A stretch of DNA of 64,000 nucleotides from Endozoicomonas euniceicola. GTDB taxonomy: Bacteria > Pseudomonadota > Gammaproteobacteria > Pseudomonadales > Endozoicomonadaceae. The stretch is taken from positions 3,597,001 to 3,661,000 of the forward strand of contig NZ_CP103300.1 in assembly GCF_025562755.1 (NCBI RefSeq), read 5' to 3'. The notes under the pieces were generated by a model, which did not search any database, was not told the DNA's origin, and worked only from the letters and a program-made list of their open reading frames with translations. The stretch's first letter is position 1, and each line of letters opens with the position of its first letter. This document shows positions 16,282 through 25,890 of the stretch, piece by piece. Both the position numbers and the translations under genes were made by a program.

Positions 16282-17261
16282 AAAAAAGCACCGAATTTAC
16301 GACGGACAACCGATAGCCTGTTGTCGTCATTGCGTCTTAGCAAACTGTGTAAGCCTGTACGTGTTCCGGCAAATTCGCTGTTAGCACGTAATTCAAAATA
16401 AGAACTGTTAACGGTCAGCAAAGATCGTACATTGCTGCTGTTGTAATTGGTCAGAAGGGAACTGCTCAGAAATTCATCCACTGTACCCCAGCCATTGACA
16501 GGGCGTTGTTCCAGCACGTTTCGTGCCTGATCAACGGGAAGGTCGCCTTTATACAGCGCTGTCAGTAGTTCAGGCTGATCTGCGGGAATGGTATTAACAT
16601 TAACTTTCAGTTCACTGGATGGTGTGGCACAGAGATAAGGCAGCGCCCGCAAGGCAACGCCCCGGGAAACCCCGGCTACCGCTCGCCACTCACTGACGTC
16701 CCGCATGGCAGTCTGTCCGGCAAGATGAGGCACCGGACGGGACATATAGTGGTCATCGCCGTACTGGGTGTAGTTTTCGCCATTGTAAACCCAGTCCCTG
16801 GTCGCCCAGCTAATGTTTATGGCTTCACTGGCACTGACTCCCAGCTGTTCCAGCAGGTAAGAAAAACTCTCCACGACCAGAGGCGCTGAACCATCCGTAT
16901 TGTCGGGGACATTCATGGCGTTTACATTAAAACAGCCCTGAGAATCGCGAATCTCGCCAGCAATACTGCCATTCTCAACCGGGAACACCATGCCTTCCTT
17001 TGCCCAGTACTGACCAAGATGAATAACACCGTCATCGTCGTCAAAACTCTGTTTCAGAACCCGAATAGCTAACTCTTCAGCCGACAGCGCATACCAGCGG
17101 GCTTGCTCTAACTGCTGTCGTCCGGTGGTTTTACGCAGCTGGTTGCGGTAAGAAAAGGTTACTTCCGCCACTATCAGGGTCATTAGCGTGAGGATCAGCA
17201 TGATACTCAACAGGGCAACCCCCTGTTGTTGCTTATGCCTGGTAATCAATGGCAGCTTCAT
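16278..17261 (-). CDS. gspK: Type II secretion system minor pseudopilin K
   Basis: GspK is the large minor pseudopilin at the tip of the periplasmic pseudopilus, forming a complex with GspI and GspJ. I start it at the ATG at 17261, which shares one base with the gspJ stop and has GGGAG upstream, giving 327 residues. The prepilin site is QQQG|VALLSIMLILTLM; as usual for GspK the +5 glutamate is absent. The body carries the GspK repeats (GCFNVNAMN, WATRDWVYNGENYTQYG, KVNVNTIPADQPELL). Confidence 0.94.
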   Translation of the reverse strand: MKLPLITRHKQQQGVALLSIMLILTLMTLIVAEVTFSYRNQLRKTTGRQQLEQARWYALSAEELAIRVLKQSFDDDDGVIHLGQYWAKEGMVFPVENGSIAGEIRDSQGCFNVNAMNVPDNTDGSAPLVVESFSYLLEQLGVSASEAINISWATRDWVYNGENYTQYGDDHYMSRPVPHLAGQTAMRDVSEWRAVAGVSRGVALRALPYLCATPSSELKVNVNTIPADQPELLTALYKGDLPVDQARNVLEQRPVNGWGTVDEFLSSSLLTNYNSSNVRSLLTVNSSYFELRANSEFAGTRTGLHSLLRRNDDNRLSVVRRKFGAFL

Positions 17262-17896
17262 CAGGCGCTCTCCCACTGCTCAGGTAGCAGGAAGCGACGT
17301 TCAATTCTACCCAGGTCCTGTAGATCCATTTCAATCAGCAGACCTTCAGGCAGTTGTCCACTGTCTTGTAATGTATTGTGCCATTTGCTGTTATAGAAAA
17401 AGCGAAACTTCAGACTGTTCACACCGTCCAGCAGTTCCCGGTTCACGGGTTCGGCATTTTCTAATGGATCAAGTACCGGGTGGTGCATACGTTCCAGGCG
17501 ATGGCTTTTCAGGCGATAGGAAACCCGCTGTAATTCAGAGCGGGGCAGTTGTTGTGCAGGGTTGCGCCAGTTACTGCGAACAAAAGCGATGGCCTGATCA
17601 TCGGTATTCAGCATCGTGTCATCGGAAAACAGGCTTTGAGTCGATACATAGCCATCGGTACGGACACCCCGGTCAACCAGCTGCCGGAAATCCTGCTCCA
17701 GCACCAGCATGGTGTGTTCCACTTCTTTCAGTCGTTGCAGATTTGAACGGGTAATCTCTTTGGCGTCGATAACGCTCATAAATAACTGACGGGCACTCAG
17801 AGTCAGCAGACTGAAAATAGCGATAGCTACCAGCATTTCCAGCAGAGTGAAGCCTTTTTGCCGTTTTCCCGGCCGCTTATTCACAGACCGCTTCAC
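17261..17896 (-). CDS. gspJ: Type II secretion system minor pseudopilin J
   Basis: GspJ is a minor pseudopilin of the tip complex. The best start is the GTG at 17896, which overlaps the gspI stop as GTGA, giving 211 residues; the open frame extends further upstream but would run deep inside gspI. The prepilin peptidase site is KRQKG|FTLLEMLVAIAIFSLL, followed by the helix and a C-terminal globular domain with RVSYRLKSHRLER and LDGVNSLKFRFFY typical of GspJ. Confidence 0.93.
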   Translation of the reverse strand: MKRSVNKRPGKRQKGFTLLEMLVAIAIFSLLTLSARQLFMSVIDAKEITRSNLQRLKEVEHTMLVLEQDFRQLVDRGVRTDGYVSTQSLFSDDTMLNTDDQAIAFVRSNWRNPAQQLPRSELQRVSYRLKSHRLERMHHPVLDPLENAEPVNRELLDGVNSLKFRFFYNSKWHNTLQDSGQLPEGLLIEMDLQDLGRIERRFLLPEQWESA

Positions 17897-18261
17897 TGAC
17901 GCACCATATACGTTTGCAGGGTTTCCAGAGCTGGGGCCTTGTCGTCTTTCTGGTTCCTGACTTCGACCTGAACCATGCGGAAATTGTCGTTGGTGGTTTT
18001 GACACTGCGTTTGCGGATATGCCATTCATTGTTTGCCATATCAACGGTATAGGATTCCCAACTCTCCTTAGGCCACTGATGTTCCAGGCGAATCGTCGTC
18101 AGTTCGTTATCCGCCACCCAGCGGGCGATGGTTTTCTGTCGCATATAAAGCGTATTGCTGACATTTGCACCAACGGTACGGGTAACACTGATGCCGACAA
18201 TGGCAAGAATGGCGAGTGCCATCATCACTTCCAGCAGGGTAAAGCCTTTTTGATTCATCAC
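17893..18261 (-). CDS. gspI: Type II secretion system minor pseudopilin I
   Basis: GspI is a small minor pseudopilin that nucleates the pseudopilus. The 122-residue protein begins MMNQKG|FTLLEVMMALAILAI, a textbook type IV prepilin signal with Glu at +5, and has the GspI body motif ARWVADNELTTIRLE. It overlaps gspH and gspJ by four bases. Confidence 0.94.
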   Translation of the reverse strand: MMNQKGFTLLEVMMALAILAIVGISVTRTVGANVSNTLYMRQKTIARWVADNELTTIRLEHQWPKESWESYTVDMANNEWHIRKRSVKTTNDNFRMVQVEVRNQKDDKAPALETLQTYMVRQ

Positions 18262-18863
18262 GACGGCCTGTCTCCGGAAAAATGCACGTCGCCGGTTTCT
18301 TCAACCTGAATGGTAAACGACGGAAGTCGACTGGATGTCACTCTTTCTGAACGTTCTGAACGGCTGCCTGAGTGGGAAGACTGGAGGCTGAAAACAATCT
18401 CTGCCGGTGTCATATCGCCCGATGACCAGATATAAAGGTCGGGTTCTTTCATCTTTTCAGGTTTGGAGAACCAGTCTTCCAGCAGAGTGTCCTGTTGCTG
18501 CTGTTGCAGCGACGAGTGCCAGATCGTTTCACCCGGCGTAAAACGCATTCGGAAGCTGTCTTCAAGCGTGGTCTGACGCAGCAGGCGATCATGGGTTATT
18601 GCGACCCAGCCGTCCTCGCCAAACTGCACAAACTCATAGTCGTTGTCGTTAATCACCACGCCCAAGTCGCGGCCACTGATAATGGCTTCTTCATGGGCGG
18701 TTTCGATCAGGGCGGCAAAACGTTCTGCGGCTCTTTGTAGTTCTGCACTGCCATTGTTAAAGGTGATCCTGGGCACCGCCACCGAGGTAGCCAGTCCCAG
18801 CAATAGCAGAACCAGCATAATTTCCAGCAGTGTGAAGCCTTTGTGGTGATGCCTTACAGTCAT
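18258..18863 (-). CDS. gspH: Type II secretion system minor pseudopilin H
   Basis: GspH is the minor pseudopilin that joins the tip complex to the GspG shaft. The 201-residue protein starts MTVRHHHKG|FTLLEIMLVLLLLGLA. The body has RAAERFAALIETAHEEAI and GRDLGVVINDNDYEFV, typical of GspH/FimT. It is separated from gspG by 8 bases. Confidence 0.93.
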   Translation of the reverse strand: MTVRHHHKGFTLLEIMLVLLLLGLATSVAVPRITFNNGSAELQRAAERFAALIETAHEEAIISGRDLGVVINDNDYEFVQFGEDGWVAITHDRLLRQTTLEDSFRMRFTPGETIWHSSLQQQQQDTLLEDWFSKPEKMKEPDLYIWSSGDMTPAEIVFSLQSSHSGSRSERSERVTSSRLPSFTIQVEETGDVHFSGDRPS

Positions 18864-18871
18864 TGCTCGTA

Positions 18872-19324
18872 TCAGGAAGGCAGGTCCCAGTTACCGATAT
18901 CAGAGTCGGTGCCAGGCTGACCATCAGGGCCGGCGGAGAAAATATCAATCTCACCGTACTGACCCGGGTTCTGCAAATAGTACTCGTTACCCCATGGGTC
19001 TTTTGGCAGACGACGGATGTAGCCATTGGAACGGTAGCCGGTAGGCTCCGGAGAACCCGTTGGTTTGGAAATCAACGCTTCCAACCCCTGTTGGGTGGTC
19101 GGGTAGTGGTTGTTGTCCAGTCGGTACATATCCAGAGCGTTTTCCAGGGCGACAATATCGCTTACCGCCTTCTGCTTATCCGCCTTTTCCTTGTTGCCGA
19201 TAACATTAGGCGCAACAAAGCTGGCTAAAACCCCCAGAATCACAATCACCACCATGATTTCCAGCAGGGTGAAACCGGACTGTTTTTTATGCACCGGTCC
19301 TTGCCGTTGGATTTTTGAACGCAT
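18872..19324 (-). CDS. gspG: Type II secretion system major pseudopilin G
   Basis: GspG is the main subunit of the periplasmic pseudopilus. The 150-residue protein has the prepilin site KKQSG|FTLLEIMVVIVILGVLA and the conserved body DIVALENALDMYRLDNNHYP, TTQQGLEAL, LPKDPWGNEYYL and the C-terminal Ca2+-loop region DIFSAGPDGQPGTDSDIGNW. The prepilin peptidase (gspO) is not in the cluster and must be encoded elsewhere. Confidence 0.97.
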   Translation of the reverse strand: MRSKIQRQGPVHKKQSGFTLLEIMVVIVILGVLASFVAPNVIGNKEKADKQKAVSDIVALENALDMYRLDNNHYPTTQQGLEALISKPTGSPEPTGYRSNGYIRRLPKDPWGNEYYLQNPGQYGEIDIFSAGPDGQPGTDSDIGNWDLPS

Positions 19325-19377
19325 AATTTTTTCCTTAGTCCATTTTATAAGACGATAGTTGTTTATAATCGCTTGCT

Positions 19378-20604
19378 TTAACCACTGACAAGCGAGTTAA
19401 GATCCAGCATTGGCGTCAGAATCGCCATCACAATAAACAGCACCATGCCCGCCATAAGCAGAATCAGCAGCGGGGCGAAAACACCTAAAGCAATGTTTAC
19501 CTGAGACTCAAACTGTCTGTCCTGTGCATCGGCTGCATGCGCCAGCATCTGTTCCAGCTCGCCGGATTTTTCACCACTGGCGATAATATGCAGCATCATC
19601 GGGGGGAACAATTGTGTCTTATCCAGTGCGGTCCAGAGGCTGGAGCCTTCCCGTACCCGTTCGGAGGCTTCTTGCAGTGCCTGACGGATATGCGCATTAA
19701 TCAGTACATCGCTGGCGACCTTCATACCTTCCAGCAAAGGGACCGAGCTGGTGGTGAGAATGCTCAGGGTTCGGGCAAAACGTGCCGTATCCACGCCCGC
19801 TGAGACATCTCCCGCTACCGGTAGTTTTAGAAATAGTCTGTCGTGTGCCAGGCGAAGATTCGGTTTTGTAAGAATCCTTTGTCGTATAACCAGCAACGCC
19901 ATAATGGTGATCAGAACATGCAGGCCATAGCCCCGTACAAAATCACTCATGGCAATCAGAGCCAGTGTCATATCCGGCAGTTCCTGACCCATGTGGGCGA
20001 ACTGATCAACCACCGTGGGAACCACCGTTGCCAGCAGGGCTGCAACCACACCAATGGCTACCACAGTCAGGATGACCGGATAGATCATGGCCTGAATCAG
20101 TTTGCCTTTAATCTGCTGCTGCTGTTCGCTGTAGTCAGCCAGGCGTTCCAGTACCACATCCAGATGACCGGACTTTTCACCGGCAGCGACCATGGACCGG
20201 TACAGGCGATCAAAGGCTTTGGGGTAGCTGGCAAGGCTGTCGGCCAGTGTCTGACCCTCCAGTACCCTTGAGCGAATCGCCGTGATCATGGCTTTCAGGT
20301 GGCTTTTCTGTAACTGTTTAGCCAGTGCCTGCAAGCACTCTTCCAGCGGAATGGCGGCGGCGACCAGGGTCGCCAGTTGGCGTGTCAATAGCGAAACTTC
20401 AGCCGGTGTCGCATTCTTTGCAAACAGGTTGATGGAGAATGAACGACGTCCGGTTTTTGTTTTTTCGGTGGCTGGCTCAATGGATACCGGGGCAAGACCG
20501 TCTGAACGCAATTGCTGGCGTAATAGTCTGGGCGAGTCTGCTTCAAGTACGCCTTTTTTCTTGCGGCCTTTGGTATCCAGAGCTTCATAAGCAAAAACAG
20601 CCAT
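19378..20604 (-). CDS. gspF: Type II secretion system inner-membrane protein F
   Basis: GspF is the polytopic platform protein of the inner membrane. The 408-residue length is standard. It has two repeated T2SSF domains with the family motifs LLTRQLATLVAAAIPLEECL and FARTLSILTTSSVPLLEGM, and a C-terminal membrane segment FAPLLILLMAGMVLFIVMAI. It starts four bases after the gspE stop. Confidence 0.97.
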   Translation of the reverse strand: MAVFAYEALDTKGRKKKGVLEADSPRLLRQQLRSDGLAPVSIEPATEKTKTGRRSFSINLFAKNATPAEVSLLTRQLATLVAAAIPLEECLQALAKQLQKSHLKAMITAIRSRVLEGQTLADSLASYPKAFDRLYRSMVAAGEKSGHLDVVLERLADYSEQQQQIKGKLIQAMIYPVILTVVAIGVVAALLATVVPTVVDQFAHMGQELPDMTLALIAMSDFVRGYGLHVLITIMALLVIRQRILTKPNLRLAHDRLFLKLPVAGDVSAGVDTARFARTLSILTTSSVPLLEGMKVASDVLINAHIRQALQEASERVREGSSLWTALDKTQLFPPMMLHIIASGEKSGELEQMLAHAADAQDRQFESQVNIALGVFAPLLILLMAGMVLFIVMAILTPMLDLNSLVSG

Positions 20605-20607
20605 GTC

Positions 20608-22128
20608 TTACTCCTCTCTGGTCACCCTGAGCACTTCTTCCATGGAGGTAATACCTTTCAGCACTTTGCTGAAACCGTCCTGTTGAATGCTCGGAGTATG
20701 CTTGCGGATTTCTGCTTCAATAGCCTGTTCGCCGGCACTGTCGTGAATCAGGTTTCGTATTTTGTCGTCGACCAGAAACAGTTCGTGGATACCGGTTCGC
20801 CCCCGGTAGCCAAGCTGGCTGCACTCATCACAGCCTTTAGCATCCCAAACCGTTGCCGGGGAATGGTCAGTCAGCCTCATCATGGTTCGCTCACTGGTAG
20901 AAGGTTCACGGGGCTGACGGCAATCCGGACACAGGGTTCGTACCAGTCGCTGTGCCAGAACGCCCAGCAGACTGGACGACAGCAGGAAGGGTTCAATCCC
21001 CATATCCCGCATTCGGGTGACAGCACCTATGGCGGTATTGGTGTGCAAAGTGCTGAGCACCAGGTGACCCGTCAGGGACGCCTGAATACTGATTTCCGCG
21101 GTTTCCAGATCCCGAATCTCGCCCACCATGACCACATCAGGGTCCTGACGGAGAATGGCGCGCAGGCCACGGGCGAAGGTCATATCCACTTTCGGGTTCA
21201 CCTGTGTCTGACCAACGCCTTCTATATCGAATTCTACCGGGTCTTCAACGGTCAGGATGTTGCGCTCGGTGCTGTTAATAGAGCTGAGACCGGCATACAG
21301 TGTCGTACTCTTACCGGACCCCGTGGGCCCCGTTACCAGTAGAATGCCATGAGGCTTAAGCAACAGCTCGCTGACTGTGTCACGAATGGATGCCGTCATG
21401 CCCAGGCTGGTCATATCCAGCTGAACGCTACTCCGGTCCAGCAGACGCAGTACGATTCGTTCTCCATGGCGGGAGGGCAGGGTAGAAACACGCACGTCAA
21501 TGGCCCGACCCCCGAGGCGCAGAGATATACGACCATCCTGTGGCACTCGTTTTTCAGCAATGTCGAGTTTCGCCATGACCTTAATACGGGAAACCAGCAA
21601 GGCGGCCAGCTTGCGCTGTGGCCGCAGAATTACCCGCAATACACCGTCTATCCGGAAACGGATGACCAGTCTGTTTTCAAAGGTTTCGATATGAATATCT
21701 GACGCACCATCCTTGATGGCTTCACCCAGCATGGCGTTAATCATACGGATGATTGGCGCACCGTCGTCGGCTTCCAGCAGATCTTCATTGTCGGGCAGTT
21801 CTTCAGCCAGCGATTGCAGACCTTCATCGTTGCCAATATCCTGCATCAGCTGACGGGCAGCGGATGAATCCTTCTGGTAAAAAGCCGCAAGGCGTACATC
21901 AAAGTCGCTGTTTGCCAGCTTTTCAACGGTGAACGGTTTGGCTGTTAAACGACGTACTTCGCTTAATGCTCGGCGTTCAGGCAGACCGTGATAAAGCAGG
22001 TGGTAATCACCGGTTTCATTATGTTCCAGCAGTACGCCGAACTTCTGGGCAAAGTAAAAGGGCAGGGTGACCTTCTCTGCCAGCCCGGCGGATTGCTCCG
22101 GGGCTTCAGCCGTTGGACTGTGCGTCAT
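20608..22128 (-). CDS. gspE: Type II secretion system ATPase E
   Basis: GspE is the cytoplasmic hexameric ATPase that powers pseudopilus growth. I choose ATG 22128 (MTHSPTAEAPEQ), with GAAGG upstream and a 23-base overlap with gspD, giving 506 residues; the frame is open to 22185. Walker A is GPTGSGKST (267-275), Walker B is in DPDVVMVGEIRDLETA, and the Asp box is DGASDIHIE (140-148). A four-cysteine zinc motif is present (CPDC and CDEC). Confidence 0.97.
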   Translation of the reverse strand: MTHSPTAEAPEQSAGLAEKVTLPFYFAQKFGVLLEHNETGDYHLLYHGLPERRALSEVRRLTAKPFTVEKLANSDFDVRLAAFYQKDSSAARQLMQDIGNDEGLQSLAEELPDNEDLLEADDGAPIIRMINAMLGEAIKDGASDIHIETFENRLVIRFRIDGVLRVILRPQRKLAALLVSRIKVMAKLDIAEKRVPQDGRISLRLGGRAIDVRVSTLPSRHGERIVLRLLDRSSVQLDMTSLGMTASIRDTVSELLLKPHGILLVTGPTGSGKSTTLYAGLSSINSTERNILTVEDPVEFDIEGVGQTQVNPKVDMTFARGLRAILRQDPDVVMVGEIRDLETAEISIQASLTGHLVLSTLHTNTAIGAVTRMRDMGIEPFLLSSSLLGVLAQRLVRTLCPDCRQPREPSTSERTMMRLTDHSPATVWDAKGCDECSQLGYRGRTGIHELFLVDDKIRNLIHDSAGEQAIEAEIRKHTPSIQQDGFSKVLKGITSMEEVLRVTREE

Positions 22129-24280
22129 GACCTTCGCCCTTCTTCTGTGCGCTCTTCTTAAGCTGCCTGGCTTCCGCCTGCTCAATCAGCTTGCGGGCCT
22201 CTTCCAGTCGCTTCGCCTGTTTAACGCTGTTGTCTTCGTCCATCTGTCGGCGGGTTTCTTTCAGAATGTCCTGTGGTGACATATCTTCAGACAGTACCGG
22301 AATGCGTGCGTTGGGCATCAGGTCTATGCCACTGGCGGCACGGTCCAGCTGACGGGCACGCATATAATTGTATTTTCTGCCGCTGATTTCAGTCAGGGTG
22401 TGGTCGTCGCGGATAATGGTTGGGCGGATAAACACCATCAGGTTGCGTTTGCTGACAGTGTTGGAGGTTGAGCGGAACAGGCGGCCGATAAAAGGAATAT
22501 CGCCCAGCAACGGCACTTTGGATTCGCTTTCCTGAACGTTCTCGTCGATCAGACCACCAATGACCACGGTGTCGCCACTGCCCACCATGACCGAGGTTTT
22601 TACCTGACGGGTGGCAAAGGTGATATCGACCGGTGTCGTACCGTTGATATTGGACACTTCCTGTTCAATGTTCAGTTTGACGGCATTACCTTCGTTGACC
22701 TGGGGCTTGATGCTTAGCTTGATACCCACTTCCCGACGTTCAATGGTCTGGAATGGATTATCGTTGTTAGCACTGGAGGTGGCACCGGTCAGGGTGGGTA
22801 CCTCATCACCGACAATAAACGACGCTTCTTCGTTATCCAGCGTCATCAGGCTGGGTGTTGCCAGTACGTTGGATTCAGACGACGAGGTAACGGCCTGAAG
22901 CAGGGCGGTCCAGTCCCCTGCTGTTGCTGTGAACGCCGCGCCGGATACACCGGAAAGGGCTTTTGCCAGAACCGACCAGTCACCGGGTTTGTCGGGGTTA
23001 GTAATTTTACGACCATCTTTGTCTATAATGACCGAGCCTTTCTCCCCTTCCGCCTTCTTGATGCCGTGCATGATCTGACCGATAGGCACGGTCTGACCAT
23101 TCTGGAACTGCATCAGACCGCCTTTTTCGCTGCCCAGCTGAAACGACAGGTTGATGCCATCTCCGTCAGCCACTTCAACGATAATGGCTTCAACCAGCAC
23201 CTGGGCGCGGCGGATATCAAGCTGCTGGATAACGCTTTCCAGCACACTCATCATATCGGGCTGTGCGGTGACCACCAGGGCGTTGGTCTGCTCATGAACA
23301 TTGATGCTGAAGTTGGTGCCGGGAGATGTGGGGTTCTGGGAGCTGGTCTGCTCGGCAAGAACGGTTTGTCCAACGCCTTCAAGGACTTCTTTCAGGTCTT
23401 CAGCAACGGCATAGCGCAGGTAGAAAACCCGGGTGTTGCCAGTGCTTTCCTGCTCGGCATCCAGGCGGGATACCAGGTGTTTAACCCGTAGCACCTGAGA
23501 CGCTTCACCGGAGACAATCAGGCGATTGCTCACTTCATCGGCGACAATGGCAGGTTTGCCGGACAGGCGGCTTTTGCCCCCGGACTCGGTACTCAACGCT
23601 TTGAGAATACGAGCCATTTCATTGGCAGAGCCGTGTTTCATATTAATAATTTCAACGGTTTTGCCACCGGCGTTATCAATGCGCTGAACAATTTTAACCA
23701 GCCTTTCGACATTGGCAGCCCGTCCGGTCATCAACAGGATATTGGACGGGTCATAGTGCACCACATTACCGGCAGTGTCGTTCAGTTGTCGCAGGATGGG
23801 CGACAGTTCACGTACAGGGACATTCCTGACGGGCATAACCCAGCTGATCATTTCATCACCAGCCCCTGGCTGGCCGGAATCGAGTACCCGGATCGCTGAG
23901 GTTTTGGCTTCTTTGTCCCGAATGACTTTCAGAATGCCGCTGGGTTGTTCAACCACGGCAAAACCGTGGACTTCCAGCACACTGAGGAAAAACTGGTAGT
24001 ACTGTTCTTCATTCAGGGTTTCGTAGGAACGAACGGTGATGGAACCCTGCACCGATGGGTCGATGATAATGGTTTTGTTGAGGTTGGCGCTGACGGTGTT
24101 GACGAACTCTTCAACTTTGGCGTTCTGAAAGCTTGCGGAAAATTCACCAGCAAATGCCTGCCCTGCCAGCGTCGTGTTAATGACAAGAATACCAGCGCTC
24201 AATAAGATGCCGGCTGTGATTGGGCGCAGTGAACGACGCAAGGCGTCTGCCATTCTGAAAAGTACTGTACTTTTTTTCAT
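22106..24280 (-). CDS. gspD: Type II secretion system secretin D
   Basis: GspD forms the outer-membrane secretin channel. The 724-residue precursor has a long signal peptide (cleavage near GQAFAG, about residue 44), an N0 domain (FSASFQNAKVEEFVNTVSAN), three N-type KH-like repeats (VRNVPVRELSPILRQL; IEIINMKHGSANEMARIL-like; FYLRYAVAEDLKEVL) and the secretin domain with the conserved VPLLGDIPFIGRLFRS near the C-terminus. The C-terminal extension is charged and may be the S-domain that binds a pilotin. It overlaps gspC by four bases. Confidence 0.97.
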   Translation of the reverse strand: MKKSTVLFRMADALRRSLRPITAGILLSAGILVINTTLAGQAFAGEFSASFQNAKVEEFVNTVSANLNKTIIIDPSVQGSITVRSYETLNEEQYYQFFLSVLEVHGFAVVEQPSGILKVIRDKEAKTSAIRVLDSGQPGAGDEMISWVMPVRNVPVRELSPILRQLNDTAGNVVHYDPSNILLMTGRAANVERLVKIVQRIDNAGGKTVEIINMKHGSANEMARILKALSTESGGKSRLSGKPAIVADEVSNRLIVSGEASQVLRVKHLVSRLDAEQESTGNTRVFYLRYAVAEDLKEVLEGVGQTVLAEQTSSQNPTSPGTNFSINVHEQTNALVVTAQPDMMSVLESVIQQLDIRRAQVLVEAIIVEVADGDGINLSFQLGSEKGGLMQFQNGQTVPIGQIMHGIKKAEGEKGSVIIDKDGRKITNPDKPGDWSVLAKALSGVSGAAFTATAGDWTALLQAVTSSSESNVLATPSLMTLDNEEASFIVGDEVPTLTGATSSANNDNPFQTIERREVGIKLSIKPQVNEGNAVKLNIEQEVSNINGTTPVDITFATRQVKTSVMVGSGDTVVIGGLIDENVQESESKVPLLGDIPFIGRLFRSTSNTVSKRNLMVFIRPTIIRDDHTLTEISGRKYNYMRARQLDRAASGIDLMPNARIPVLSEDMSPQDILKETRRQMDEDNSVKQAKRLEEARKLIEQAEARQLKKSAQKKGEGHDAQSNG

Positions 24281-25197
24281 GATGATAAGTCGATCTGGTA
24301 AATCTGTCCCTGGCGTTCAATGGTCAGCGAAATCTGTTCGAGGTCTGGCAGTTCCAGCATCAGCTTCATGGCTTCCGTATTGTTGGTCAGGTCGATGCCG
24401 TTAATGGACAGGGCTATATCGTCATTTTGCAGACCGGCGGCTCTGAACAGATCAGGGCGTGACGTGGGATTTATTCGATAGCCTGCCAGTTTGCCCTCTC
24501 TGTGTACTGGTGAAATGCTGATTAGCTCAGCAATGGATGTGGGGTTGTTTCGGAGCTCTGCACTCAGCTGCTGAAGGTTTTCTGAAGGCTTGTTGGGCGT
24601 TGTGGTTGGGCGAGCTGCCGTTTTCTGGTCAGGGCTGTTGGGGTAAAGCAGCAGGGCTTCATGTTGTCCATTGTTTCTGACAATCACCCGGTCCGGGTAA
24701 ATGTCCACCACTTCGGCGTTGGCACCCGCCAGGCGATCCCCAATGCGATAGGTTTTGTCTGCTGAACGGAAATTGATAATGGCCAGAGAGCGTTCTGGAA
24801 TGCTGCTGGCAACGATGCCGGTAACGCGGGCGCTGAGCCTGGAGCGTGGCACTGAATCCGGGTCAATGGTGTTGGCGGTTTCGGCTTCCGGTGCTGGTGG
24901 TGTTCCAAACAGGTGTAAGCTGGCCAGTTCCGGGTAAGCCTGACTGCCGTTAACCTGCTGCTGAGACGACACTGACTGACTTTTCCAGCTGCCAGAGTCA
25001 CTGTTTTCGACAGGAATAAGCTGCCAGGTGACTTTTGCCAGCTGGTGAGCCAGCAGAATGACCAGGAATACCTCGCACAGAAGGATCAGCTTGTGATAAC
25101 CGAGCCCGGAAAGATTAAAAGACCGGGTCAGTTTGGAAGCCATTGTAGATATTGATTCAAGAGGCTTATTTTTCTTAAATGCGATGGGCATGGACAC
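24277..25197 (-). CDS. gspC: Type II secretion system protein C
   Basis: GspC connects the inner-membrane platform with the secretin. The 306-residue protein has one membrane segment (LILLCEVFLVILLAHQLA, about 37-54), an HR domain (RLSARVTGIVASSIPERSLAII) and a C-terminal PDZ-like domain (GYRINPTSRPDLFRAAGLQ, then NDDIALSINGIDL). It is the first gene of a tightly packed 12-gene operon. The frame begins at a GTG at 25197, with an ATG two codons later; which is used is unclear. Confidence 0.95.
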   Translation of the reverse strand: MSMPIAFKKNKPLESISTMASKLTRSFNLSGLGYHKLILLCEVFLVILLAHQLAKVTWQLIPVENSDSGSWKSQSVSSQQQVNGSQAYPELASLHLFGTPPAPEAETANTIDPDSVPRSRLSARVTGIVASSIPERSLAIINFRSADKTYRIGDRLAGANAEVVDIYPDRVIVRNNGQHEALLLYPNSPDQKTAARPTTTPNKPSENLQQLSAELRNNPTSIAELISISPVHREGKLAGYRINPTSRPDLFRAAGLQNDDIALSINGIDLTNNTEAMKLMLELPDLEQISLTIERQGQIYQIDLSS

Positions 25198-25461
25198 TCA
25201 TTTTTATCAGTCTGTAACCTTCAAACTTGCTGGGCGAGGGTATAGCCACACCATGGTACACAATTGCTAAAAAACAGTCATGAGATAAGTCAAGGAAAGC
25301 TCAAGTTTGATCAATTTTTGTTACATTACTGTGACAGGGTGAAGTCTTCAGCGCTCTATTAAACAGATCGCCGTAAACCCTTGACAAGGTGGGGAGTATC
25401 ACTGGCGGTTAAACGAAAGAGTCGGCATACTCGCTGTTTTCCTTTGTATGAGCTGACGGGT

Positions 25462-25890
25462 ATGTCTGTGCTTCGTTCACGTCTTATTATTCTGATTCTG
25501 GCAGCGGCTGCTGTTTTTATCTTCTTCTTTTACTCATCATCGGTGACAGACACAGTTTCTCCCTCTTCTATAAATGCAGAGTCGTTTAATAATGTACTGC
25601 TGGAACGAATCAATCAAAAACAGCAGGATCATGCTGTTCTTTCTGAAAGTTATGATGAGCCGCTGGGGGAACTGATCAGCCGTCAGGCTGACCGTCATGG
25701 GGTGGGTGTCGCCATAACAAAATCGAACTGGCAGAAAGCCGATGTCAGTATTTTGCAGGGTGAGCCTGAGCAGTTGGTTGAATGGTTGTCTGAGCTGGCG
25801 GCGGTGAACGGTATCCGGATACAGAGCCTGCACCTGTTATCTGACAGTGGTCAGCCATTTATGGTTGATCGTCTGGTTTTGGTGCGGTGA
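25462..25890 (+). CDS. GspM-like bitopic membrane protein divergent from gspC
   Basis: If started at the ATG at 25462 the product has 142 residues; the frame is open from a TTG at 25381. It has one N-terminal membrane segment (LIILILAAAAVFIFFFY) and a periplasmic part whose order and sequence resemble the end of GspM: LGELISRQADRHGVGVAITK, then VSILQGEPEQLVEWLSELAA, then GIRIQSLHLLSDSGQPFMVD. The true gspM of the cluster (14531) has the same pattern (LDQLINRSASEHGLRVTGV, LMGWLVELEQGSSVVIEQL). It may be a T2SS regulator, an alternative GspM or a relic of a second system. Confidence 0.6.
   Translation: MSVLRSRLIILILAAAAVFIFFFYSSSVTDTVSPSSINAESFNNVLLERINQKQQDHAVLSESYDEPLGELISRQADRHGVGVAITKSNWQKADVSILQGEPEQLVEWLSELAAVNGIRIQSLHLLSDSGQPFMVDRLVLVR

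Noticed and set aside
25381..25409. TTGACA at 25381 as a -35 box
   Set aside because: No acceptable -10 hexamer lies 16-18 bases downstream.
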